DNA of 64,000 nt from Dicaeum eximium (Eukaryota; Chordata; Aves; Passeriformes; Dicaeidae). The notes under the pieces are model-generated. The model did not search any database and was not told the DNA's origin. It worked only from the letters and a program-made list of their open reading frames with translations. The stretch is from positions 4,414-68,413 of the forward strand of contig VWZP01009166.1 of NCBI GenBank assembly GCA_013396995.1. The letters are read 5' to 3'. Positions 21,901 through 35,300 of the stretch are shown piece after piece; within the stretch, counting starts at the first letter, position 1; every line of letters starts with the position of its first letter. Both the position numbers and the translations under genes were made by a program.

Positions 21901-23307
21901 GTGGTCATCCCACTTGGCAGCTTTTGTCAGCTCCTAATCAGATTAGCACAATGTTTGCTCCCATTCTCCTCAAAAACAAAGGCTGGACAGACATTTTCCC
22001 AATCTGTCATTTTACATGTACCTAAAATATTTACAGAGAAAAAGGCTCTTGCTCCTGAGAACAGAATTAATTCACTGTCAACCAAAACCCCTCCCAACTC
22101 CATATTAACGAGTGTGAGAGTATGTCCTGAACTCCAGCCCTGGCCTATGAGTTCAGCCTGACACATCTGTAAATGATCTTCAGCAGTGGGATCAGACCCA
22201 AAGGATCAGACTTGGAAGGGACCGGAGCATCCGCAGCCTGCAAAGACCGAACCTGAGCCTCTCTCAGGGCACTGGAGACAGCGCTGCTCCAGCAGCAGGA
22301 AACACGCAAAGGCAGCTTGGAAAGCATCCAGGAAAAACCAACGTTCATTCCGAAGACAGAGGTCCAGGTATGGAAGGAGTCAATGCAAACATACGCCAGG
22401 GAAGAGGGAGGTTTCAGGTGCTCCCAGAGGTACCGTGGGCTGGGAACGCAGGCAGTGCCTCCAAAAACAAGGAGCAGCTGAGAACGGCTGTGCAGCCCTT
22501 GGTGTCTGAGGTGAAAGTTGGACAGAGCTGCTCTCTCCCAGCCCCAGCTCCATCCAGAACTCCTGCACCGCCAGCACCACTAACACGTGTTGGTGTTTTT
22601 GCAGCAAAGGAAGTGGAGGTGAAGAAAAGCACAATTACCGTGATTTGACTCACTCACAACCTGCTGACAGAGAGCTGCAGAAGGGTGATCACAACACAGA
22701 GAGGCCTGAAGGGATTCTTTTGGTACAAGAAGGATGCAGTGGGTGAGTTTCTGCCCTCAGGTTCAAGGCTCTCCCCAGCCCAGGAGCCAAGATCAGCTCT
22801 GCAGGGCTCCCACAGCTGCGGACGTGAGGGAGAGCTGGGACACATCACCAATTCATTCCCTTTATAGAACTGGCCTGACTACACAGGCTCAAAGCTTCCT
22901 CCTCAGGAGGAATGTACACAGAAATGTCACACACCCCATCCACTCCCAAACCCCCCCAGGAAGTTTCAGAAGTGCTATAATCCACAAAGAACACAAGGTG
23001 AATCTCATCCTGAGAAATCCATCTGCTGCTCCTGGAAAAAAAACCCTTTGCTGCAAACCCAGGGCTTACCTGAGGGGACAGGGAGGGTCATAAATAGCTT
23101 GAGCTTCTCCCAAAATACATTTGAGGAAAGGCAAAGGATTACCTCAAGGGTCAGGAAAATAGTCATTTTTAAACACTGTAAACATGCAGGGTGGCAAAGC
23201 TGCCTGCCCCAGTTGCCCCGGCTCGCTCCTCTCAAGGCGTTGTCTTGGCTTCAAAGCTGAAAGTCTTCTTGTCCTGGGAACAGCTCTGTTTTCCCACCCC
23301 AGCATCC
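18980..23307 (-). other. Probable 3'UTR of C6orf89
   Basis: Downstream of the C6orf89 stop (23308) no further coding exon is evident. The stretch becomes AT-rich and carries minus-strand AATAAA signals at 19024-19029 and 18998-19003, giving a UTR of about 4.3 kb. 20310-20825 is shared with the spacer at 7255-7770. The 18645-20310 part, including the poly(A) signals, has no counterpart there. Confidence 0.5.
21532..21548. repeat. Short (GT)n tract
   Basis: About seven GT units inside the probable C6orf89 3'UTR. Confidence 0.8.
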
Positions 23308-26300
23308 TTAGCTGGCAGCTCCATCACAAATCACTGCTGGCTCTGTCCCTCTGGCCACAAAGCTCATTGTCCAGTGCTCTGTGCTGGCATAACCTTGGGA
23401 AGAGGCAATGGAGAGGCTCTGTTAGATGAGCCCATCCTTAATGAGTGCTCCGATTTCCCACAAAGGGATGTGGTCATGCTGGAGCTCTTTGGAAAGACAC
23501 TTCCCTCAGAGGGTACTGGGTTTGTAATACCCATTGTGTACCCACACTGCTCAGCTTTGGCCATCTCCTGGTACCCCAGTGTGGGTGTTCCAGGCCACAA
23601 ACTCCCAGTCCAGGAGGATCACTCCCTGTGCTGTGACAAGCAGGCACACATCAGTTGGGAGGTGACAATGGCACAAACTACCATCCCAGGTGTCAGACAG
23701 AAAAGACCCAGATGGAAGCAGTCTCCTGATTCCAAGAGCCCTCCCAGTCCCTGCACGCCACAGCTCTGGTACTCACCCAAATCCCCAGCTTCCAGCTCCA
23801 CCTTGAACATCTCACAGTGCCCTCTGCACGTGTCCAGAGGTGCAACAGTCAGGGTGAGCTGCCCACTCCCAACAGCGAAGAGGCCGTGCAGGCTGTAACT
23901 CTAGAACAGGAGGAGAGGATTTCAAAAGCCTGGCCAGCTTTCCTTGGCTCTGTCTGCCCAAAGCAGGGACAGGTCACTGCCCTGCAGGCAGGTGAGACAG
24001 CAAACAACACACTTGCTGCTCCACCAGTTACCAACAGATCACAGAATCTTAGCTGCATGCAGGTCAGCTGCATGCAAGGGTTCTCCTCTCCTCCAAAGCA
24101 AGGCAGGGCCTGCACATCCCCACAATGCAGGAAAACACAGAGGAGGAGATCAGGCCAGAAGCCTGAAATGTGTCAGAATGAGTGAGACTCACTGCCAGGA
24201 ACAGCTCCTGAAATGCAACTCTTAAAACAGTTCTGCCCAACTGTGCAGAGAAGGACCTCACCCAGCTATAGAGCAAGGCCAGACACATGAATGGAGCAGG
24301 CAAGGGGTGTTGGAACATGATGATCTTTAAAGTCCCTCTGTTTCTGTGACATCTCCAGCTGCCAAGGGAGATGGGCACAGGGTATCTCCTGCCCCAAGCT
24401 AGACACAACTGCTGGGAGGCACAGCCACCTTGAGATGCCACTTTACACAGGGAGAGACAGATCTGATACAACCCCAAATGCTCCTTTTCAGGACTGTATC
24501 AGCTAAAAATACCCTGCAAAGCTCACAAAAACTCAGAGCTGCTGGAAGACAACTCACAGACAGGAAGAGAATGCCTTTGGAATTAATTTCTCACCTTATT
24601 CCCCAAATCTGGATGGCGGATGAGGAAGCAGCTCTCCAGGGACACTGTCTTGGAGAAGGACAGCAAAGAGGAAGCGGGGAAAAATTCCTGCAGAATCCGA
24701 GATTTATTCACAGCCTTGTTCCTAAACAAACCAGCCCATATTAAAGAATCATGATACAATGATAATGTTTGGCAATAATTTTATCTAGAAAGTAGCTTCT
24801 AAATGCAAACATTCATTCTTAATAAACAGCATGACAGACTAGCCCTGGGAGTCAGGAGCAAAATTCAACCTCAGCCTCTAAACCTGTGCTCCTTCCCACT
24901 TTCCTCTGGGCTCCTGCACCAGAACCATGAAAAGAGGGAACATACAGATTCTGATGGATACCTGAACTTCATTTCCTTCCTCTTTTCCCTTAAAATGATC
25001 CAAATCATTGACCAGATCCATTAATTACAAAAGATGCAGAGAGGTGGCATCATACACAACCATAACTGAACCCACACAGCCAGGCAGGGGGGATCCAAAG
25101 CTATTCTCTAGACCAGGAAATGTAACTGGAAAAGGCCAGATGGGGCTTGTTATTTTTACATCCCTGTCTAGGGGACTGACATGATTAATTCTTCTGTGCC
25201 TTGACCATTCCTCTACCAGTGCTTACTCTTAGACCTTAGAGAGCTCTGAGTTTTTCTCAGGCCTTGTTCACATTAAAGGCTTTGGCAAAGAGCTTTTGGT
25301 TAACAGGGGCAGGATTAGAGTTGGCCATATTTTCTGCACAAGACCCAGCAAAATCTGCTGGATTTTCTGACTTTCCATTACTTCTTAGTGTTTGCAGAAG
25401 TCATGGCACCTCTCCTCAGTCAGCACCCGTGGTGGAGGATTTCCACTGAGCAGACAGAGGTGATAGAAATGTGAACCAGTTGCCTCAGGTGATCAGATTA
25501 CAGCCCAGATGATTTACAGCCTGAAGAACAGGACCAGGCAGTCCCTGGGATAATTTTATCTTATAAGGGGAGCAATAGATGGAGACCAAGCACCAACTCT
25601 CCATTTTTAGTGCAAAAGTCTTGTCCTCAGAACAAATCAGTGCCAGCAAGCAGAAGCAACCTGCAACCCACTCCTGTATGCCTTCCCTCTAGTTAAACTG
25701 CAACTTGCAGGCATTGGTGGTTCACACAGGCAGAGCCTGAGCATCCCTACAGAAAGGATGTGTCCATCCATCACATGTTTTGTCTGACTCACCAGGGAAA
25801 GAAAAATGGGCAGCTCCATAATTCAGCTGAATTTTCTTCTATTATAACCTCTGCTAGCTCTGGATCCTGGGACTGAAAATGCTTCAGTTCTTCATAGGAG
25901 AGATGCTGCCCTGTCTTAAAGAACATGAAACAAAGATAAAAGCTTTGCCCACAGAGTTGCCCCCTGCTCCCATTTCCCTCCCACCAGAAAACATCCAAGA
26001 GCAACAACCATGTGGACTGCTAAGTGTCCAAATACAATAATCATTAGTCAGAGGAACAATGCAGGGAGCTCTCTCCTCCCACATCTTTACACTGGGGTGA
26101 AATGTCTTCTTAGACACATGTCCTGAATGGGCAGTTTGAGTTCATGGGTGGAAACACTGGGCAGGGGTTTTGGGCTCGTGCTGTTCAAGAGCTTGGACTC
26201 CTCACCCAGCCTCACAAATCCCTGCGTTACCTTGATTAGAAAAGGCTGATGCCTCTGGAGCTTTTCTGACAGCTCTCTGAAGTCTGTCACTATCTGAAGG

Positions 26301-29300
26301 CTTTTCACAGCAGAACAGACTGTGCAGTTTGCAGGAAGTGCGGAAGTGTTCTGTCTGCAACCTGCTGCCCACCAGTCCTGGCATTCTGGGGAACAAACAA
26401 GGGAAACCTGTTTAGTAAGACCAAAAATGGAATGGAAAGGAGACAAATTCAATGATGAACTCATTATCCCTAACATGAAACACTGATAGTTCTTATAGTT
26501 TCTGATGGCTACAACTCAAGAAGAAGCAGCTTCACCAGGCAGGGAACTGGAGGGAGTGCTTCCAGCACATTTTGGAGCTACAGCTGAAGGTTGTGAGCCA
26601 TGGGAGAGCTTATGGAAATTGCACTTCTCTGTACATGAGGCACACAGGCTCAGCTACCCTTCCATGGGCAACACAAGGATGGCAACCATCATATAGAGTG
26701 TAATTAAACTGAAACAAGTCCATAAGCAAAAGAGCAACCCAAACGTTTTATCGACAAGGTAACACCCAGTAAACAAAGAAAGATCCAGGCTGGAAAGAGT
26801 AACTCCTACATGGTTAGCACTGGTGTCATGAACCCTGCTAGGACATACCTGAAATCATCACCGTCCCCTTTACCCCTGTGTTAATTTAGAAATACTTTGT
26901 CCCAGGCAATGGTTGCCCCATTTCTGATGTGCAGAAAATGCTGGGGAAATTTCAGATTTTACCAAGACATGCTGCTGCTGTTTTCATTCATCCCATGCAC
27001 TTGAAGATGAAATTGGGAGAAAAGTCCCAGCATGAGCAACCCCTGGACCACAGCCACATTCATTTGAAATTCCAAAAATTGTTGTTACACCACAATCAGC
27101 TGAACTGGCCTACAACGAACACTGAATATGTTTACATCTTCAAAAATGTAATTTTTACATGAAAGAACAACTTGATGCCTATATCCAGCCTCCCTCCTCC
27201 AACTTAACAGCTCTCCCAAAAACACCAAAGCAACATTAAGAGAAGGGACTTGTTGCAGCAGGGAATGAGCAGGACAATGCTGAACACCCCATGCATTTGT
27301 ATGTAAAGGATGTGCAGAGCAGCCACCACACTGAAAGGGTGTGGTTCTAATTTACAGAACCACATGAAGATCAAATTCCAGCTCCTGGCCCTGCACAGAG
27401 ACATCCCAAACTCCCACTCTGTGCATTCCTGAGAGCTCGTCCAAATGCTCCTGGAGCTCTGGCAGCCCCAGGGCCATACCCATTCCCTGGGGAGCTTGTT
27501 CAGTGCCCAGCACCTTCTGGGGAAGAATCTTTCTCTGATATCCAGTCTAAATGCCCTCAACACAAATTTTATATCTGGAGATACAGCACCAGGTTGTGAG
27601 AAATGGGATGGAAATTCCACTTCAAACACAGATTTTATGGCAGTGACAGCCCTGGTTCTGCAGCCTTAATCCAATGGGAGAGGCTTAACTTGGGCAGTGG
27701 CAGCAAACCCATCCCAGGCCTGATCTGTCAGGGTGGGTCAGGAAAAACCCAAGGTCTGGGACACATCTCACGTGAAATATCCAGGGATCTATCCTCACCA
27801 ACAGGCCCACCCTGCCAGCACATGTCAGAACAGCTCCAAAGTCTCCTGGACACTGCTGCAGGCAAACTGGGAAAACGGAGGGGATGGCAAAGAGAGAAAG
27901 AAGAGAGAAGTCTGGCTGAAAAATCAAGTTGGGAAACAAGGATGCACAGAAGCTTTTTGGGGCAAAAAAACCATGCACAACCTGCCTGTCACTGCCACTG
28001 CAATTTTCCAGCCACACTCACGCTCCTGCACAGGGCTAAGAAGGGATAGGGAAGCTCTTGTTTTATTTTCCCCTCTGACATCTGCAACTGGCCACGAGAA
28101 ATGTTACAGAGCATTTATGTTCATTGGGACATAACAACAAGGAGCAGACTGGGATTCATTTTGCTTCTTTCTTGCTGAGCATTTCCAACTTCCAAATGCT
28201 GGATTTCCCACCCTTCTGCTGGGATATGGACTAAAAGGGATCAGAATGTAATTCCTAGTCTTTCTGGAAGACGCATCTACACTGCTTTCAGTGAAAGGGG
28301 AAAAAAGGCAAAACAAAGTGTAAAATCCTTCTTGCAAGCAGAAGTCCCACTCCCATGAGAAACTGCTCCAATGTACTTTCCCTCCCTGCTCACAAGAGAA
28401 AAAAGAAAATCTTTGTTCCACTGCCTGTAGAAACCTTCAGTTTTACAACAACAAAAAAAACTCAACTCACAAAAAACAGCTGGTCAGTGACATGAAACAA
28501 AAGGCTGAAAGATCTCACCAAAGAAAGGGCAGTCGCTGTGAAGAGAACACGAAAACATCTCTATGGTCTGTCATCAGACGGGGCGTAGCAAGACTGTAAT
28601 TTCTCTCTGGGCAAAACTCAGAAACCTCATCCCCTAATCGTTAAGCACAGTTCTCCCCAGATTTTCCCTCTGGGCTCAGGGCAGTACCCCACCTCAGGGC
28701 AGTACCCCACGGAACAGGATGCTAATCAGCTTGACAGTACAGAGCTTGATTCCTCTTTTGAGCCAGGCTGGGATATTTGCATTCTCAATTGCTCGATTCA
28801 GGAGGTAATTTCTTTTCCCCATGAATAACCAGAGCAGAGCACTGGTTGAGACGCATTTCAAATGCTGCAAGTGGGGTTGTGGGATTTTTTTTTTCCTAGT
28901 AATTAATCTTTTAGATTTATTGTGGAGGGTGTTAGTCTGTGCACCAGCATGTGTGTGACTGGCATGACAAGTACGGGCAGCGCCTGCCCTTCCCAGGGAG
29001 GGCGGGAGGAGATGGTGCACAGAGGAGCCAACTGCCACTGGGGACTAGGGCAGGATTTTACCCAGGATGCTGATTTTCTCTCCTTACCCTCCCTGCATTC
29101 CTTTTACATTATCACCCTGCCTGCCCAGACACCCTGGGGATTGCTCCGGTGGAAGTCGAGCGCGCTGTCTGTGCGCACACACGGCTGCTCGAGGATGCAA
29201 ATGGAAGATGCTCTGTTCATCCCAGCACAACCCTCACACCATGGTCCCATCCACTCCCATCCACACGCTGAAGTGCTGGGCGTGGGCAATTATCCCTGTG

Positions 29301-32300
29301 GAGCTGGAGTGCAGGAGAGCAGCTGTAGCTGTGACACATCCAACTATCCATTACATGACAGAAGTGTAGCCAACTTCTCTCTGCTTTCTCACCCCTTTTT
29401 GAGGGGCAGCCTTCAGTTTGTTCAACAGAACTTCAGTTCCCCATCGGCTATAACCACCTAGTATTTCCTTTTATGTGTTATTATTTCTCCAGAACAAGAG
29501 CTGCTTTCTCCCCCGTGTCAGGAGAGCTCCTAGCAGAGCCAGGGTTGGGACTTTCAGCTGCTAACACAGCACAGACAAAGATAACAATCTTCCCTTAAAA
29601 CACATCTATGATTAATGCCACAAGGAGTTTATGACTCTACTTTCCACTATGCAAAAAAATAATTTTTAAGTCACCATCAATTTAAAATGAGTACCCCGCC
29701 CTTCTTGGCTGTTTTCACAGAGGATCTCCCAAATTTTTGGCTGCCCACACTACTAGAGAGGGGTGTGTGTGCACAGCCCCAGAGATGCTGGGTGTGGATG
29801 ATCAGATTGTAAGCTCAAGGTTCCTGAGAAGACCTGGCCCTGCTTCTGCCCATTGCAGCAAAGCAAATTAACTTATGGAAACTAGCCCACATGGATCTGC
29901 GAGCAGGATCTCAGCAAGCCCTGCTCTCTTTAGGGACCATAGAAAGAGCACAGGATCAATCTGCCAGTGCAGCAAGTTCAAAGGGAAGCCTCTAGCAGGG
30001 GGAACTTTTGTTCCTGCAGCATACAGAGCCAAGGGCTGCTCCTAACCCTAACAAAGTGTTCAAAACACAAAACCTCCTGCTTGTAGCACTGCAGGTGCTG
30101 AGGCAGTTTGCTTGCTCCCCACCAAGCTGGTTTGGTCCCTAGCACTCAGGGCTGCAAGGCTGAAGCAATTTCTACCAGTCAAGCTCCAGCCAGGTCTGCA
30201 CAGGGAAGTCTGGTCCCAGGGAAGACCCCCCAGGACTTCTCAGCCCCCCAGGTCTTGTGTCCGTAGGGGCTGTTGCTGCTGCCATCACCCACAGTAACTG
30301 AAAGGAAGCTCCCCAGAGGATTGGCTAATGTACTGAGCAGCTCCACAATTTGCAAAGGCTGGTTCCAAATCCCAGATTCCTCATTCTGAGGATGAGACTA
30401 TTCCCCAGATCCACCACATAATTCACCAGGGCCAATCCTAGGAATATCTAAGCAATTTCAGCAAACATCGGATGAACTCAGGGCTTCCAAGAATGGCTGT
30501 GCACTGAATATTCCCCAGACATTTCTCTGTCCTTTCTTGTAGGTCCATTGTACAAACCTGGGTGTTTCATTAAAAGGGAATTCTGCCCCTCTGCCTGCTC
30601 AGGTGAGACCCCACCTGCAGAGCTGCCTCCACTCTGGGACCCCACCACAAAAAGGACCTGGAGCTGCTGGAGTGAGTCCCAGAAATGCCCCAAGGGCTGG
30701 AGCCCCTCTGCTCTGGAACCAGGCTGGGAGAGCTGGGGCTGTTCATCAGGAGAGGGAAAGGCTCTGGAGAGATCTTAGATCCCCTTCCATTGCCTAAAGG
30801 AGATCCCAGAGACCTGGAGATGGATCTGGGACAAGGCATGGAGTGTCAGGATGAGGGGAATGGCTTACTCTGCCAGAGGGCAGGGATGGATGGGATATCG
30901 GGAAGAAATTCTTCCCTGTGAGGGTGGGGAAGCCCTGGCACAGAGTGTCCAGAGAAGCTGTGGCTGCCCTATCTCTGGAAGCTTTCAAGGCCAGGCTTGA
31001 TGAGGCTTGGAGCAACCTGGGATAGTGGAACAATTTAGGCATCAATTCATTATCATAATCTATGACACAGGTAAATCCCATCATTCTTACTTTACACAGG
31101 TAGGAATTCCAAGCTCTGTAGTTAGCAGGTGGCAGAGTTTGGAAGAGGCATTTGGAGCACTTCGATGCACAAGCAATGTTTCCATCTTGCTGCAAATTCT
31201 TCACTAGGCTAAAAACTAATTTGATCATTTATAATGTCTTGTCAAAGGCTAAACTCCTGGGCTCTTAAGTAACTCAGGCAGGAAACATAAGGATTATTAA
31301 TTACAGCCTGCAAGTCCTGATTAAGGACTGCATCACAGTGGGGTTTTAAATATAGACCACAAAGAGTGTCCCTGTTCAGAACAAGATCCTCACCCCTCCC
31401 TCATATTGAACTTTTATTGTAGCTCTGGGTATACTGAATATATTTATGCCACCAGAAGAAAGTACCTCCCAGTTTGGTTCACAGCATTTTTAGGAACAGC
31501 CAGGAACAAAATAACAACTACAAAAAACCCCATCAAGAACCCCTTTATTATTGTTCTGGGTAGAAGTCAACAGCTTGAAGAACTACTCGTTCATCTCACT
31601 AATGGGTAACGGCTGCTCCACCAGCACAGGGATCATTAGTCAACCTCAAACAAAGCACAAAAATCATTTTGATCCAACCAGACATTGTGAAATCAAGTCT
31701 GCTGAGCCGAGCCCAAGAGGAATTCACAGTCCACTGGGGCAAAAGAGCATTATTTCCAGGAGAAATCTGCACCTACCAGTCTCAAAAATGGAAGGCAGGG
31801 GCCAAGCTGTCAGGAAAGCATCCAAAGTCTGCTTCAGCTGCACCTCTGGTTACCTGCCCCAGCGACAGCTTGTGCTGCATGAGCAATCTGCCTCGGAGGA
31901 ACAGCTTTGAAAACAAATCCCTCCCAGCTGCTGTCACCTGCCTGTTGGTGGCCTCAGCCTGTAAAAGGTTTGACATGTCTGTGTCACAAGTGCACAGAGG
32001 GCTCTGCCAGGCTGCTAAATGCCTCTGCAAGAGGCCACCTATGGCAAACACTCATCCCAGGGAAGCAAATCCAAAGTAAGGATTCACTCTGCAAATGAGG
32101 AAACAAGAAATTTTGAAGGCTTCACAATATAGAAGTAAAAGGAAGAGTATTTTGTGTTCCACAGCACCACAATGGTTTGGGGTTAGTTTACTGCCAGCAA
32201 ACCCAAATAAACAGCCCACTGGCTGAACCAAGGCCAAAGTAACAGAGTATGAACAGCTTGGCACCACCCTGCCCTGCAAAGTCAGCCGTTTTTTTCCCCT

Positions 32301-35300
32301 TTGAACAAGCCAACACATGTCTGCTGGTTGCTCTCAGGTTATATCATAAAAGGCTTGTTTACACACACAAAAGATCAGATAAACTGGCAGCTGTGCAGTG
32401 ATGGGAGGGAGCCCTGCACATGCTGTGACCCACAACCATTTCCAAATGCTTCAGCCCCCAAAACGGGTGCATGAAAACACACATAAAAACAAGAGCAAAA
32501 ACCAGCTCAACTTTGCTGAGGGGAAAAAAAATAACATCCTTTGAGAGCAAGAGGAGAGGCAACAAGTTAGAAATCAGATTCTGCCTTACCTCCCAAACAG
32601 CCTTATTGCACAACCCTTCATTCAGAGCAGGCCCATGCTCCTTGGGCTCAGGGATTCCTGAGCCCATGGGTCAGACAAGGAGTATGGGCTGCAAAGCCCA
32701 TGGGGAAAGGCTGGATGAACACCTGGGTGCCCATGCTGGTCTCAAGAAGCAGCAAGTCTCCGTGCAAGGCAGGCGTGCTGGATGCTCCCCTTCTGCACAA
32801 AGCTGTGCCAAGGATAAAAACACTCCAAGGCTGGAGTGAGAGAAGCATAGGGAAAAGTGTTTTGCATGCAAAGGGTTAAGATCAGAGAATAGACAGGAAC
32901 TGGCCAAGTGCCAAGGCAAGCCTCCAGCTAAACCCAAGGTGGGCCAGCCAAGAGGCAGAGGCTGCTGCCCTCTCCCAGTAACCAGCTGCTGTCCTCCCCC
33001 AGTAACCCAGCCTGCTGTGACCCATCCCCACAAATAGCTCTGGCACCCAGCAGGCTTTAGTAACACAGTGACAGGCCATTTACAAGGTGTTGCTAAACAC
33101 TGCTCCTCCAGCTGGGCTCCTTTCTCTACAATAATTACACATAAATCCGTAAACATGATTTTAGCCCTACTGGCCTAGGCAAAAAAGGGTATTTAACACT
33201 TTTTCTCCAAGCTGGGGATAACTTGCACAGGATCTGTTTTCCAGCACTGAGGTCCATGTGTGCTTTTGTCTGATTTTAGGTGTGCTTAGCAGTCACTGAC
33301 CCAGCGAATTCTGGGCTGTGCAGGATGAGTGTGCCCAGGACCAAGTATCATTATTAAAAGCAAAGCTGGATTTTCCTTGAGGTCACTCCCTGCTACCAGT
33401 ACAACGTGCAAATTGTCACGGTGGGCCACAGCCCATTCCCCACTGACAGACCTGCTCTGCTGGGGTTTTTGAGCTGCAAGGACTGAACTTACCATGGGCA
33501 GACACACGAGTTAATGTGAGAGCAGCTTAATGCTCTGCTCATGACATCATTGCATGGCTGGCAGGGAACAGTTACCAACCAGCTGACATCAAAAATCATA
33601 TTTAGATATTAACAAAGCTACAGGGATGACACAGTTGTGAAGGAAAGAAAAATCAGAGTCACCACCAGTGTGGTTTTAAAATTTCTGTTAAAAGAATAGA
33701 AAACCCCTTTTCATTTGGCTTTACTGCAGACTTTGAGAGCTCATGTATTCCTAATGCTTCCTAATGCTTGCAGGGGAGGGAGGAGCCCTATTTTGTACCC
33801 CTATTTTGCACTGGAGAACTGAAACACAGAGGGAACTGTCCATCCCAGCCCATGTGAGAAATTAATCCAGAATGCACAGGTCCTACATTTCCCTGGAATA
33901 GCATTAGATAGCTGTGAGTTAACCCATGTGCCCTCAGAATACACTGTGTTCCTTAGAGCAGGCAGACCCAGAGGTCTGACACCCTCTGCCTCTCTGGGGT
34001 TACAAATGAAGGGCAGATGTGCCAAGAGCTGCAGGCCCAGAGCAGCCAACGTGACCCAGCACTGGGGCTTTCACAAGCTCTGCATAAACACCAGCTCAGG
34101 AAGAGCAAATGCAAACCACGTTTCCACAGACCTTTTCCCCAACCACAGCGACCTTGCCCTGGGAAAACAGCTGGAAGAGAGGCACAGACCCAAGGGTCTA
34201 AGAGTCAGCTATCAAGGAACAAAGGGTGGGAACACAAGGTTCAATATGGGAATTGATCCGGAGCAAAAAGTCAGCAAGAAAGAGAGCACAGAGACAGGCA
34301 AAAAGGAAATTTACTTTGGACTCAATCCTATAAACAATGCAAGAGAGTTTTGTGGATGCTGCTCTTCACCTCAGCTGTTCAAAGGTCCACCCACAGCCAC
34401 TGACAGACAGGCAGCCCTTGTCACCTACAGCACAGCTCTTGGGTGGAAGGGACAAGGATAGAGGGCAGGTTACCATGAGCAGGAGGGAGGGGGAGCACAT
34501 CCTGCACCTCTGCACCTCCCAAAGCCTCACCACTACTGTGACTGGAGCTCTTGGCTCTCAGGGGAAACCCAACAACTGAGCTGCCCTTGTTCTGCAATAC
34601 AAACCTGGCTGCTCAGCCCACGCCTCCAACCTCAACTCCGGACACATTAAAGCTGCCCCAGTGCTCAGGAGGGACAGCACAGCCCAGGCTGCCCCTGCCT
34701 GCCCAGGCACAGAGAAAGGAGCCAGACCACCCGTGTCCACGCCACGGCAACGTGTGCCAGCACTGCCGGTGGGCCACGGCAGCCTGCAGCTGACAACAGG
34801 TGGCTTTCAACAGGAACAGCCTGAGCTGGCTTTGAACTGGTGCCCAAGCACAAAGAGCTCCAAGCTCCATCCTCAGCCCCCTCAAAATTTTCTTCCCAGG
34901 ACCTATGTAGGGAAAGGAAGAGTCTGTATGTGAAGTCCCTTCATTAGTGGTTTTCTCTGCTGCTCAGGCACAATCTCCCTTCTAGAGACCATAGACTCAC
35001 AGGGCATCTCATTAATGCATATAAATATCTCCAAGGGATGCCAAGAGATGTGCCAGACTTTTCCATGGTGCCTAGCAAGTGGACAAGGAGCAATAGCCAC
35101 AAACTAAACCACAAAAAGTTCCACCTCAACCTGAGGAAGAACTCCTTTCCATGGAGGGTGGCAGAGAACTGAAACAGCTGCCAGGGAGGTCCTCTCTCTC
35201 TCTGTACACATTCCAAACCCACTTATTCCAGGTGACCCTGCCTTGGCAGTGGGGTTGGCCTGAGTGACCTGCAAGGTCCCTTCCAACCCAAACTGTTCTG

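Noticed and set aside
28922..29461. 179-codon plus-strand frame in a C6orf89 intron
   Set aside because: No recognisable domain, no splice or promoter support; fits chance.
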